Shown here: positions 47,477 through 55,181 of the stretch, one piece after another | Layout: each line of letters starts with the position of its first letter | How positions within the stretch are numbered: position 1 is the first letter of the stretch | NCBI GenBank assembly: GCA_028716225.1 | Contig: JAQUQE010000009.1 | Span: 1-64,000, forward strand | DNA: 64,000 nt | Source of the DNA: Dehalococcoidales bacterium | GTDB taxonomy: Bacteria > Chloroflexota > Dehalococcoidia > Dehalococcoidales > UBA5760 | Reading direction: 5' to 3' | Notes under the pieces: model-generated | Databases searched by the model: none | The model's input: only the letters and a program-made list of their open reading frames with translations | What the model was told of the DNA's origin: nothing | Made by a program: the position numbers and the translations under genes

Positions 47477-48133
47477 TTACTTCGCAGTATTTTCCCCTGC
47501 CGGCTTACCGGGTTCTACCTTACTGATTATTTTCGGGCTCTGCTCCCTAACCTTCTCCCGGAAGATGACGACCTTATTGCCGTCAGCATCTATACCTTTT
47601 TTGAAAGCCCGGGTCTTCGACGTGTGCTTTCTGAGATAGTTGCTGGAGGTCTGGATACTACAGTTGCAGGCACCCGCAGCATCTTCAATGATCTCTGCCT
47701 GACCTACCGAGCCATACTTGGCTACTTCCCCGTAAACATAGTTCCACCAGGGAGTTTCAAATCTTCTGTTGGCTTGCATCTCCGGGCTACCTGTTTCGTA
47801 AGGTATCATCTCCTTAAGCACACTCTTCCAGGTAGGTAATCCCCCCCTCTCCCTCTCTCGCTCTAATTGGTCACTGTACTGTTGTAACAGCTTTATTTTG
47901 TCACGAACATTCATCTTTTCTGCCAGTTTATTGTGGGAGTAACAGGCCAGATGGATGTTTCGCCACGACCAGTTTGTTTTGTCATTATCGGCGTGCTCGA
48001 TTATAAGGCGCGACTTCGGCGGTCCAGTCTTTTTACCTTCCCCCATATAGCAGAAGATGCACTGGTCACCTTCGGCCTTGGCAATCATCTCATATCGTTC
48101 ATGCCGCTGCTTATTGGTTTGATATTTCGGCAT
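47477..48133 (-). CDS. HNH endonuclease with C-terminal DNA-binding domain
   Basis: This is a 218-residue protein. The HNH core is at residues ~25-70: CIFC...LIIEHADND...NIHLACYSHN. The C-terminal ~110 residues have helices (GQAEIIEDAAGACNCSIQTSS) like a winged-helix module for DNA binding. HNH enzymes of this kind act as homing endonucleases, nickases or packaging nucleases. GGAGG precedes the ATG at 48133. Confidence 0.7.
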   Translation of the reverse strand: MPKYQTNKQRHERYEMIAKAEGDQCIFCYMGEGKKTGPPKSRLIIEHADNDKTNWSWRNIHLACYSHNKLAEKMNVRDKIKLLQQYSDQLERERERGGLPTWKSVLKEMIPYETGSPEMQANRRFETPWWNYVYGEVAKYGSVGQAEIIEDAAGACNCSIQTSSNYLRKHTSKTRAFKKGIDADGNKVVIFREKVREQSPKIISKVEPGKPAGENTAK

Positions 48134-48299
48134 TGTTAACTGAACCTCCATTCTTTTCTTCATTAGGGTTAGGATGACAACGACCGCAGAGCCAGTCGCC
48201 GCCACGCGACCATGCATTTTCGCGCCACCACCATTTCATAGAATGACAATTATGACATGGCTCAGTAGGTCTCTTTTTATCCGGTTTGTTCTCGGTCAT
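48111..48299 (-). CDS. Cys-rich zinc protein
   Basis: This is a 62-residue protein. CHNCH...LCGRCH gives a zinc-ribbon knuckle pair; the tails are polar. It overlaps the HNH gene. Confidence 0.6.
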   Translation of the reverse strand: MTENKPDKKRPTEPCHNCHSMKWWWRENAWSRGGDWLCGRCHPNPNEEKNGGSVNNAEISNQ

Positions 48300-48496
48300 T
48301 TGACTGCCCTTCTTTTGTGCTCACGTTGCGTGTCATAGACTATACGTTCTTTCAAGTATTCTCCTACGCTCGCCCAGCGGGAGCGCCTACCTTCAATCCT
48401 ACGCTCAATTGTACACAACACGTCGTTGGGTAACCTTATGGTCACCGGCCTTGACGATTTAGACAAACGATACTTCCTGACTACTTCGTCCGGCAT
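48296..48496 (-). CDS. Ribbon-helix-helix protein
   Basis: This is a 66-residue basic protein with RPVTIRLPNDVLCTIERRIEGRRSRWASVGEYLKER, the strand-helix-helix of RHH repressors. It overlaps the next gene by ATGA. It may control the AAA+ gene or its own operon. Confidence 0.65.
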   Translation of the reverse strand: MPDEVVRKYRLSKSSRPVTIRLPNDVLCTIERRIEGRRSRWASVGEYLKERIVYDTQREHKRRAVK

Positions 48497-48508
48497 CCCT
48501 CTACAACC

Positions 48509-50689
48509 TTACAGCATCCGGTCGGCCTGCACAGAGCTGTATTTCGTCATCATGCGCAGTACTCTCAGCATATCTTCGTCAGTCGGTTCACGCATAAGCT
48601 GCCAGACACCCTTGGCTTTACGTACATCGCCCAGCTTGGAATCAAACACCAGACGCCCGATTTTCGCCGATAGGTCCTCCGGGCACCCTTCCACCCGGGA
48701 AAGAAAACTCTGACATACATTGATAAATTCCTCACGAGTATAGTGAGGAAATTTGACGTGCATGGCGAAACGGGACAGGAACTCCGCCGGCATCTTTTTT
48801 GAACTATTGCAGGCAGCAATTACCATCGTTTCAAGTCTCAGCCCACGGGTATTCCCGCTCTTGGTCTCGATAATTTCACCAGCAGCCATTAATCCAAGCA
48901 TCAGCGAAAAGACATCGTGACGCATCTTGTCAGCTTCATCCATCAATAACACGGACGGTTTGATCTCGAATAACTTATCTGAGAGGCCACGCCCGGAGGT
49001 ACGCGAGCCAAAGGCCATGTAAGCAGTGGGGACGGCAGAGCGCACGGCTTCAAGAATCAAACTCTTGGCGCAGTTATGAACCAGAACCCGATTGCCCAGC
49101 ACAAAGGTCTCAGCTTCAGGTACAGATAGGTCGTACACTATCTGTTCAGGTTCACTGAACTGCCGAAGGTGCTCCACACGCACCCATCGGATATCAGCAT
49201 TTAGTAAGTTCATTAGCTGATCGTGCCAGCCACTAGCCATTAGTTCGGTAGCAGAGCGGCGGGTGAATGATTGAGAGCGCCGTCCCTTACGGAGAGAAGA
49301 TTGCAAGCTCTGCGCTACCTGGGGGCCAAAGGGGAAAGGAATCTTGAAAGCCTCGTCGTGCATAAGGACCGAAGTGGTTACAGTCCTGTTTTTCCTGAAT
49401 ACTCCTACTTTGTCCATAAATCTCTGGGCATCGCACTGCCGGATGGCGACAGATTGTGCGTCTTTTCCGCGGTGCTGAATTGCCGGCGTAATGCCGAGGC
49501 GGGTAATAAGCATCGCAATATCCCGGGCGAGATTTGGGCTGGTGCTGGTCGCGGAAATTACGCCATTTGCCACGGTGCCATCGGCATAGAAGTAACCATT
49601 GAGAAGCTCACAGATAAATTCTTCTGGGGCTTGCATGACCCAGGGCGGTAGTTTCTTCCAGCGTGATGTGCGTCCTTTGATTCCGGGCTTGCCATCACCG
49701 TAAAGGAATTGCTTCTGGAGGAAATTGAAAAGTGGTTGATGTTGTACCATGAGACGGTCGCGTCTCAGGTTTCCTCCTCGATAATATCTTCCTGAGCCTT
49801 TCATTGAATAAAGATAACTCTGGATTCTTTTGAGCACGCCATTGTCATGATTTGAGAACGTAATAAGTTTGGTTGCTCCTTGCGATAATCCGCCATCCCC
49901 AAGCCAGAAGCCCAGCATGAAACCAAACTCCCCGTCAAGTACTACAGGCACGTGGTTAATGAATATTTGATTACCTTGCGGTAAGACCATCCATCGGGAA
50001 TGCCATTTGGACAATATGGGAAGTAACTCGCCAACTTTTAAGTCTGCCGCCTTCTTGGGGATAAGACAGCCGAGACAGGGATCATAGGCTACCAGTGAAT
50101 GGGTGGCCGTCACTGTAAAGGGCAATATGCCAACGCCGGTAATTTCAACCCATTCACCGTCGTAATCGTGCTTTGATAGCTCGGCATCATACCAGTCAGA
50201 TTTGAGGGTCACAGGATGAACGGCAAGGGTCTTAAACCGCTTGCCCTCCAAACTAGCAATGGGCAAGCACTCGGGCCCATTGCCTTGGTCAATCCAAACT
50301 TCGGTACTGCCGTGAATGGAGGCAGGCGGGCCCTCCATGAGAAAGTGGATACGCTTGCGCTCTTCGATGGCATGAGCGATAGCATCCTTGAGATCATCAA
50401 AACCCACGATAAGAGACATAGACGCAATGATTTCCTCGGCGGGGATAGGAGGGTTGATTTCATCTTGTACGATTACCAGCCTTCGTCCCTTTTCGGTAAG
50501 ACGGTAAAGGGCAGGGCCATAAACCCCGGTTTGAATCTTGGATGAGTGCGCCCTCTGCTCGACAAACTCTGCCTGTACCAAGCGATTTATATCCTGCCGC
50601 GAAGCCCCGACTGTAGCAATTTCCCAAGCCTGCGGGCCGCGCTTTTCAAAGTTCAGGGCACGATGAAGTATTTCCATATCAGTGACCAT
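48509..50689 (-). CDS. AAA+ ATPase interrupted by an intein at Walker A
   Basis: This precursor of 726 residues consists of an N-extein with a winged-helix domain (residues ~5-75), an intein (124-539) and a C-extein of 187 residues. After splicing the Walker A reads GPPACAKS; Walker B is SVLLMDEAD, sensor 1 IAACNSS, and Arg finger LSRFAM. The mature protein is about 310 residues, like small MoxR/RuvB- or MCM-related ATPases. Likely roles are helicase or helicase loading. The ATG at 50689 follows GGGGGA; a TTG upstream is less likely. Confidence 0.85.
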   Translation of the reverse strand: MVTDMEILHRALNFEKRGPQAWEIATVGASRQDINRLVQAEFVEQRAHSSKIQTGVYGPALYRLTEKGRRLVIVQDEINPPIPAEEIIASMSLIVGFDDLKDAIAHAIEERKRIHFLMEGPPASIHGSTEVWIDQGNGPECLPIASLEGKRFKTLAVHPVTLKSDWYDAELSKHDYDGEWVEITGVGILPFTVTATHSLVAYDPCLGCLIPKKAADLKVGELLPILSKWHSRWMVLPQGNQIFINHVPVVLDGEFGFMLGFWLGDGGLSQGATKLITFSNHDNGVLKRIQSYLYSMKGSGRYYRGGNLRRDRLMVQHQPLFNFLQKQFLYGDGKPGIKGRTSRWKKLPPWVMQAPEEFICELLNGYFYADGTVANGVISATSTSPNLARDIAMLITRLGITPAIQHRGKDAQSVAIRQCDAQRFMDKVGVFRKNRTVTTSVLMHDEAFKIPFPFGPQVAQSLQSSLRKGRRSQSFTRRSATELMASGWHDQLMNLLNADIRWVRVEHLRQFSEPEQIVYDLSVPEAETFVLGNRVLVHNCAKSLILEAVRSAVPTAYMAFGSRTSGRGLSDKLFEIKPSVLLMDEADKMRHDVFSLMLGLMAAGEIIETKSGNTRGLRLETMVIAACNSSKKMPAEFLSRFAMHVKFPHYTREEFINVCQSFLSRVEGCPEDLSAKIGRLVFDSKLGDVRKAKGVWQLMREPTDEDMLRVLRMMTKYSSVQADRML
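49073..50320 (-). other. Intein with LAGLIDADG homing endonuclease
   Basis: The 416-residue intein starts with Ser1 and ends with HN before Cys+1 of the extein. Block A (GSTEVWIDQG), block B (TATHSLVAY), DOD endonuclease motifs (LGFWLGDGG, LLNGYFYADG) and blocks F/G (IVYDLSVPEAETFVLGNRVLVHN) are all recognisable. It sits in the most conserved part of the Walker A loop, the standard strategy for inteins. Splicing should be Ser-dependent at the N-side and Cys-dependent at the C-side. Confidence 0.85.
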
Positions 50690-50723
50690 AATGTTTCTTT
50701 CCCCCAACGATTTGGCGACTTGC

Positions 50724-50978
50724 TCAGTTAATCTTAATCAGTTCGGAGATTAACTCTCTCAATTTCCTGGCTATAATAGGATACCGGCCGCCGCCGTTGC
50801 TCGTGCAAAACTCAATTTCAAATATTCTTCCTTCGTGAATGTCATCAAGTGAAAGAATCACATCACCATCAGCCTGCTGAAAGAGTCCCAACCGGGTATC
50901 TTCACCCATATCCCCTTCTACCTCGGATATTTTAATATACTCGTGGGCTGTGCCCTCATTCCCTTTGTAGATTTTCAT
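50724..50978 (-). CDS. Hypothetical acidic protein
   Basis: This is an 84-residue acidic protein from the ATG with AGGGGGTG upstream. Beta-rich (YIKISEVEGDMGEDTRLGLF) with a helical end. No family is recognised. Confidence 0.55.
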   Translation of the reverse strand: MKIYKGNEGTAHEYIKISEVEGDMGEDTRLGLFQQADGDVILSLDDIHEGRIFEIEFCTSNGGGRYPIIARKLRELISELIKIN

Positions 50979-50980
50979 AT

Positions 50981-51496
50981 TCACCCCCTGACATACGGTA
51001 TCAGCTGACTGCCTAACGGCATATATAAAGGATGAGCCGGCTCCCCCAGTTTCGTCGTCTTGATACAATATACTGGCTCTCCCAGTACGGCCAGCACCTC
51101 ATTGGGCCTAGTGCCGGCGTTTTTACCCTCGTTTCCCCAGCCCACCATGGCCTTAGAGCACATCCCACGCATCTGTTTGATAGCCTCGTCATTCAGCCTG
51201 ACGACTTCCTTCCCGGCCTCGGACAAGGAATTATACCAGCGCCACAGTTCCTGCGGATTGGGGGTAACAAACGGAAGGAGATTGCCGGCAAAAAATCCGC
51301 CGAATCCCCAATACCTGGCGAATCCCGCCAGACGAATTACGGTTGGATCGTCCTTAATATCCTGGGCGGTCGAGGGGTTGAGCCCGTTGTATATCAGCTT
51401 GTCTTTCCGGGAATCCCAAATTCTCCACAGCGCGAAGCGAAAGCGCCGGTCGGGACCCTCAAATAATGCTCCGCTGATACCTTCACCGATATTCAT
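50981..51496 (-). CDS. DUF1643 family protein
   Basis: This is a 171-residue protein. NGLNPSTAQDIKDDPTVIRLAGFARYWGFGGFFAGNL is the hallmark of DUF1643, a family found in phages and bacteria near nucleotide genes; its reaction is not established. The C-terminal half has VGWGNEG. It is in a set with thyX and HAD-MazG. Confidence 0.8.
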   Translation of the reverse strand: MNIGEGISGALFEGPDRRFRFALWRIWDSRKDKLIYNGLNPSTAQDIKDDPTVIRLAGFARYWGFGGFFAGNLLPFVTPNPQELWRWYNSLSEAGKEVVRLNDEAIKQMRGMCSKAMVGWGNEGKNAGTRPNEVLAVLGEPVYCIKTTKLGEPAHPLYMPLGSQLIPYVRG

Positions 51497-51509
51497 TACG
51501 GCCTGCCTC

Positions 51510-52127
51510 TCATTCTTCTATCGGAATATCCTCGAATATCACAGGCAATAGACATTTCAACTCTTTAAGAAGAGGAACCATGATTTCCCTCATTTGTGGA
51601 TGTGCCGCCTTCGATGTTCTTAATTTGAGAATATGACGCCATTCCCGGAGGTTTGCAGTGCAGACAATCTCGGTTTTCAAAGAATTAGGAAGAACACTGC
51701 GAGCTTCCTGCGGAGAAGCGCCACCGGCTATCAGTCCATTATAGGTAGCTTCTGCATCCAGCATCGCTTCACGCCAGCCAATATACTCCGGGTCCAGTTC
51801 ATCCCAGAACATGGGCTTGATAAATGTAACTCCCCTCTTAGCGTAATTACAGTATCGGGTGCTCTCTTGCGTATAGGCTACCAGCCGGTGCCGAACAATT
51901 TCATGGGTTACGCCACGGTCGCAGACGAACTTAATGGTGAGGTTGACGTGTTCAATCACACTTTCGTGACCCCGCTCTCTGATAGCCCGGATAAACTTCT
52001 CAGCCGAACCAGGAGTGATTTTATCCTCGGACTTGTAGGCAATACGGCCGCATTTCTCCAGCTTGGTCAATATCTCGCCTTGATCTACCTTGTCCACAAT
52101 CTCGTAATAAGGTGCGATTATCTCCAT
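51510..52127 (-). CDS. thyX: FAD-dependent thymidylate synthase
   Basis: This is a 205-residue protein. The ThyX signature RHRLVAYTQESTRY (residues 79-92; RHRxxxxxxxSxR type) and the surrounding FAD-binding histidines (ESVIEHVNLTIKF) are present. It makes dTMP from dUMP using methylene-tetrahydrofolate, NADPH and FAD, boosting thymidine supply for DNA replication. It is a common phage auxiliary gene. It is adjacent to HAD-MazG. Confidence 0.9.
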   Translation of the reverse strand: MEIIAPYYEIVDKVDQGEILTKLEKCGRIAYKSEDKITPGSAEKFIRAIRERGHESVIEHVNLTIKFVCDRGVTHEIVRHRLVAYTQESTRYCNYAKRGVTFIKPMFWDELDPEYIGWREAMLDAEATYNGLIAGGASPQEARSVLPNSLKTEIVCTANLREWRHILKLRTSKAAHPQMREIMVPLLKELKCLLPVIFEDIPIEE

Positions 52128-52142
52128 CTCACTGTCCCTCCT

Positions 52143-52916
52143 TCAATTTGTACGGATTCCATGCTTTCTAATATCCTCCATGCGTTCCAAATACCCCGAC
52201 TCCCCCTCATTCTTGAGCTTTTCATAGTCCCAACCCTTCTGCTCGCAGAAGTACCTGGCCATAGATATCAGGTCGCCCATTTCCTTCTGCTGATTGGCAT
52301 CGGAGTAGTAGGCATCGGCGCCGTAGATATTCGCCTTGTGATGATACTCGACAACATTACCAAGTTCTGACATCAACACCAGCAGCGTCTGCTCGGCAGT
52401 CTGGTCGTATGCCCGGTTCTTTATAAAACTAAACTGACCATCGTCATCACGCGCCGGCACATATTCCCCAGGCGTATAGTCTTTAACCCCGCTCCACCGA
52501 TACCCGTGCACCTGGAACACAACAAAGCCGGCCCCGGCAGCCATTGCTACTATTTCCGGGTCATCGTCGATTATCAGGTCGGGATGATATTCGAGAATCC
52601 ACTCCCTTTTTAAATCCAGTGTGGGGCCATGGTACTTTAACGGGCGCATCAGCAGGCACTCGTATTGCCGGTGAAGATGCTGATGCAGCCATAGCTGGGT
52701 ATCATGGCGGACACTTTCCCGTCTTCCGGTCATCAGCACCAGACGGTTCCCGTCAGTATCGGAAAAGCCGCTTATTATCTGAGTCATCAGCGTAATGGGC
52801 TCGCATTCCATCTGGTGCTTGAAGTATTCGTCCCAGTCATGCAGTTCACACAGATACTTGGAAACGATTCCTCTGACATCCGCCAGGCACCCGTCGATAT
52901 CACACATAATCAGCAT
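52143..52916 (-). CDS. HAD phosphatase fused to MazG-like pyrophosphohydrolase
   Basis: This is a 257-residue protein. The N-terminal ~165 residues have the HAD nucleophile CDIDGCLAD (Asp6, Asp8), a later MTGRRES and IIDDDPEI acidic pair. The C-terminal ~85 residues (QTLLVLMSELGNVVEYHHKANIYGADAYY...EMGDLISMARYF) match the helical MazG nucleotide pyrophosphohydrolase fold. It may hydrolyse and dephosphorylate nucleotides, cleaning the pool near thyX. Confidence 0.75.
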   Translation of the reverse strand: MLIMCDIDGCLADVRGIVSKYLCELHDWDEYFKHQMECEPITLMTQIISGFSDTDGNRLVLMTGRRESVRHDTQLWLHQHLHRQYECLLMRPLKYHGPTLDLKREWILEYHPDLIIDDDPEIVAMAAGAGFVVFQVHGYRWSGVKDYTPGEYVPARDDDGQFSFIKNRAYDQTAEQTLLVLMSELGNVVEYHHKANIYGADAYYSDANQQKEMGDLISMARYFCEQKGWDYEKLKNEGESGYLERMEDIRKHGIRTN

Positions 52917-52927
52917 TTTTGATCTCC

Positions 52928-53323
52928 TTAACTCTTCCCGCTACACCGAAATAACCCCTCTTCACCAACTGCCAGGCTGACATGCCAGGCAGAGAGATAA
53001 TGCCACCCCTGTCTGTTAAGGATACCCGCAGGAGTGTTTTTGGGAATAAAGTCGCTGTCCTCTTTCCTCTCCAGCGCCTTAATCGCCCGTCCCAAGGCTA
53101 TGGCACGTCCAGTTTTCTTCACGAACTGATCATCCGGGCTACAGAAAGCGACGCCGCGAACATAGAATACGCCCACCGGATCGGCGCCGGCGGGAATAAT
53201 ACAGACGGTGGCTACACCCAGGAAACCATCGGGCACGTCCTCAGCCCCCTCGCCGAACTTGAGGTAATAGTACTTCACCGACTTATCTACTCCCCATTTC
53301 ACCAGCTTGGCTTCGTTTTTCAT
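52928..53323 (-). CDS. Hypothetical protein
   Basis: This is a 131-residue protein of mixed alpha/beta type (KYYYLKFGEGAEDVPDGF, ALGRAIKALERKED). A few Cys residues are scattered. No family is recognised. Confidence 0.55.
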   Translation of the reverse strand: MKNEAKLVKWGVDKSVKYYYLKFGEGAEDVPDGFLGVATVCIIPAGADPVGVFYVRGVAFCSPDDQFVKKTGRAIALGRAIKALERKEDSDFIPKNTPAGILNRQGWHYLSAWHVSLAVGEEGLFRCSGKS

Positions 53324-53334
53324 GGTTATCCTCC

Positions 53335-53580
53335 CTAAAATAGTACGCCCTGACGGTCTACGTCATTGGCCTCCACCGTCTCCGGTGGTTCATATCCACA
53401 CGCCGGCGGTTTGTTCCGGTACTCACAGTGCCTGGGCTTGTGATTAACCCCACCTGCCAGCCCATAGTCCTTGACCAGCTTTTTCCAGGCCACACCCCAG
53501 TAGCAAGCCATACCTTTCCGGCAAGGGCACTCCTCGCAGTCCAGCGTCCACCATTTCTCTAACCCATTATACCGGCTCAT
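53335..53580 (-). CDS. Cys-rich protein
   Basis: This is an 81-residue protein. The Cys pattern CEECPCRKGMACYWG ... HCEYRNKPPACG suggests two zinc or Fe-S sites. It lies between small membrane protein genes and the previous gene. Confidence 0.55.
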   Translation of the reverse strand: MSRYNGLEKWWTLDCEECPCRKGMACYWGVAWKKLVKDYGLAGGVNHKPRHCEYRNKPPACGYEPPETVEANDVDRQGVLF

Positions 53581-53582
53581 CT

Positions 53583-53762
53583 TTACCCTTGGGAATTAGT
53601 TGTAGTTTTAGCTTTATCGTTATCCCTGGCGGTGAACCACCAGCTTATCGCACCAGCCATGATCGGCAAATAAGCCTCTACAGGTATCATTTTAAGAAAG
53701 AAGCCTGCGTTAATCCCACAAACAGCAATTATAGCTATCGTTGGTCTCACCCATTTCATCAT
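53583..53762 (-). CDS. Holin-like small membrane protein
   Basis: This 59-residue protein has AAGGAGG upstream. Two hydrophobic segments (TIAIIAVCGINAGFFL and YLPIMAGAISWWFTA) separated by a short turn and followed by a polar, Thr/Lys-rich tail fit the small phage holin or superinfection-type membrane protein. The end WWFTARDN is typical. Confidence 0.55.
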   Translation of the reverse strand: MMKWVRPTIAIIAVCGINAGFFLKMIPVEAYLPIMAGAISWWFTARDNDKAKTTTNSQG

Positions 53763-53783
53763 TTGATACCTCCTTCTCTTGAC

Positions 53784-53963
53784 TTATTGGAGCGTTTTGT
53801 TAATTGGCTCTAGCCAGATAACCTGCCAGCACTCAGGGGAGTCAAAGGGAGCGTCATTCATGGTATAGGCACTATGGTGTTGAACACTGACTACCTGACT
53901 ACCTTCTGGCAATTCAATCTCTGGCTTGGTGATAATCACCTGTTTAATTGTGTATTTATTCAC
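53784..53963 (-). CDS. Hypothetical small protein
   Basis: This is a 59-residue protein from GTG after GGAGG. Beta-rich (YTIKQVIITKPEIELPEGSQ) with a Trp-containing end. No family is recognised. Confidence 0.55.
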   Translation of the reverse strand: MNKYTIKQVIITKPEIELPEGSQVVSVQHHSAYTMNDAPFDSPECWQVIWLEPINKTLQ

Positions 53964-53990
53964 ACACGACCTCCTGACAGCATACGGATA

Positions 53991-54167
53991 TTACTTCTTA
54001 ATTTTCTTGTTGTAGTTTTTAACAATGTAATCGGCCTTAAATTCCAGGTGCTCCCGATAATCGAAGCGGCCGCTGTGACTGTTGAACCACTTGGTATTTG
54101 CCTCTGCTAAAAGAAACAGGATTTTGTCACGGTCAAGTTTAATGGCTTTTTGTATAATTTTCATCAT
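53991..54167 (-). CDS. Small basic helical protein
   Basis: This is a 58-residue protein, mostly Lys/Arg helices (IKLDRDKILFLLAEANTKWF). Its leader AAGAGGTGTCAAATGATGAA closely resembles that of the membrane protein at 53583-53762, so the two genes share a copied upstream sequence. Confidence 0.55.
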   Translation of the reverse strand: MMKIIQKAIKLDRDKILFLLAEANTKWFNSHSGRFDYREHLEFKADYIVKNYNKKIKK

Positions 54168-54257
54168 TTGACACCTCTTTCTCTTGACTTCCAGGAGCGT
54201 GCCAGCCTAAAATAAGACAAGGATGCAGTCATTCAGACCGGCTTGCGTTCCCAAAGG

Positions 54258-54285
54258 AAAAGGCTACCGACCTAGGTAGCCTTTT
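54258..54285 (-). terminator. Intrinsic-type terminator
   Basis: AAAAGGCTACC (54258-54268) and GGTAGCCTTTT (54275-54285) form an 11-bp stem with a 6-base loop. On the minus strand the stem is followed by TTTTCC. It overlaps the stop codon of the HTH gene and could also stop plus-strand reading. Confidence 0.75.
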
Positions 54286-54451
54286 CTGTCACCATCTTCT
54301 TTTTTCTATCAAGAATACGCCATACCCGGCTCGGCGACAGATTATTGAACGCCTGCCCTATTTCTTTCAATGAGAGCTCAGGGTGCGCATCGGCATATTC
54401 TATTAACGCCTTGTTCCGATCCAGCTTTCTTAAACCGTCATATTTGGCCAT
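54272..54451 (-). CDS. Small helix-turn-helix regulator
   Basis: This 59-residue protein starts at the ATG 54451, a few bases after the predicted transcription start of an exact consensus promoter, so its mRNA is almost leaderless. The sequence LIEYADAHPELSLKEIGQAFNNLSPSRVWRIL is a helix-turn-helix with a basic tail. It is a candidate for the main repressor. Its stop lies in the terminator hairpin. Earlier in-frame ATGs lie upstream of the promoter start and are rejected. Confidence 0.7.
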   Translation of the reverse strand: MAKYDGLRKLDRNKALIEYADAHPELSLKEIGQAFNNLSPSRVWRILDRKKKMVTEKAT

Positions 54452-54460
54452 AACGGTAGT

Positions 54461-54489
54461 ATTATAATTCTTAACAAAACAATTGTCAA
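54461..54489 (-). promoter_or_regulatory. Exact consensus sigma70 promoter
   Basis: On the minus strand TTGACA (54489-54484) and TATAAT (54466-54461) are 17 bases apart, an exact match to the bacterial consensus. Transcription should start near 54454, three bases before the ATG. The 54490-54626 gap upstream shows no gene. Confidence 0.8.
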
Positions 54490-54626
54490 TGCCTTTGGCA
54501 AATATATTTTCCAGTGCAAAACAAGAGTTCAGTGGGGCCCCGCCAAGTACCAACGGGGAAATACTAACAGGTCAACCACTGACGGCTAAAGCCGCCAGCT
54601 TGTCCCTGCCCAACCCAGATGGCTGT

Positions 54627-55109
54627 TTAGGAGTCATTGACCGGGGCAGAATGGTTGTGGTTGGTGTGGTTGTTAAGATAGGTACTCAGAATGGCGATGG
54701 TCTCCTGCAAACTGAGCCCCTTTTCCCTGGCGACGGTCTCGATGGTAGCAAGACCAAGATAAGTAACGACTGTATAACCATTCACGATATCCTCGTGATT
54801 TTTCAGTTCGTCGGGCATTTTGGCCAGCATGGTCTTAACATTGTCAGGGACCAGGCTCTCCCCCTGCGGTTTAAGTTTAAAGCCACTGCCACGGGCGGCC
54901 AGATCCGGTCGATGATGAAGGGCATCCAGCACGTAGACATTCCACAGGGTCTCAACCATGGTATACATCTTGGCCGGCGGATAGTTGTTCATACACTCGC
55001 GGAAGAATTTGCGATCGCTGTCTACCTGCCCACGCCAGAAGCCGAAGATGTAGATGAAGCCCAGTGCGGTAAAGGAGAGTGATATAACGCCGGTTATTTC
55101 ACCTATCAC
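54627..55109 (-). CDS. Membrane-anchored hypothetical protein
   Basis: This is a 160-residue protein. One N-terminal transmembrane helix (TGVISLSFTALGFIYIFGFW) is followed by a soluble helical body (NVYVLDALHHRPDLAARG) and a His/Asn-rich tail. It has no catalytic motif. It is the last gene on the left of the appendage block. Confidence 0.6.
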   Translation of the reverse strand: MIGEITGVISLSFTALGFIYIFGFWRGQVDSDRKFFRECMNNYPPAKMYTMVETLWNVYVLDALHHRPDLAARGSGFKLKPQGESLVPDNVKTMLAKMPDELKNHEDIVNGYTVVTYLGLATIETVAREKGLSLQETIAILSTYLNNHTNHNHSAPVNDS

Positions 55110-55181
55110 TTTCTCACCCTCCTTTAGCCGTATTTCCTTGCTAGTATATCAAACTGACGATGCAACTGGCAAGTCGGTTTC

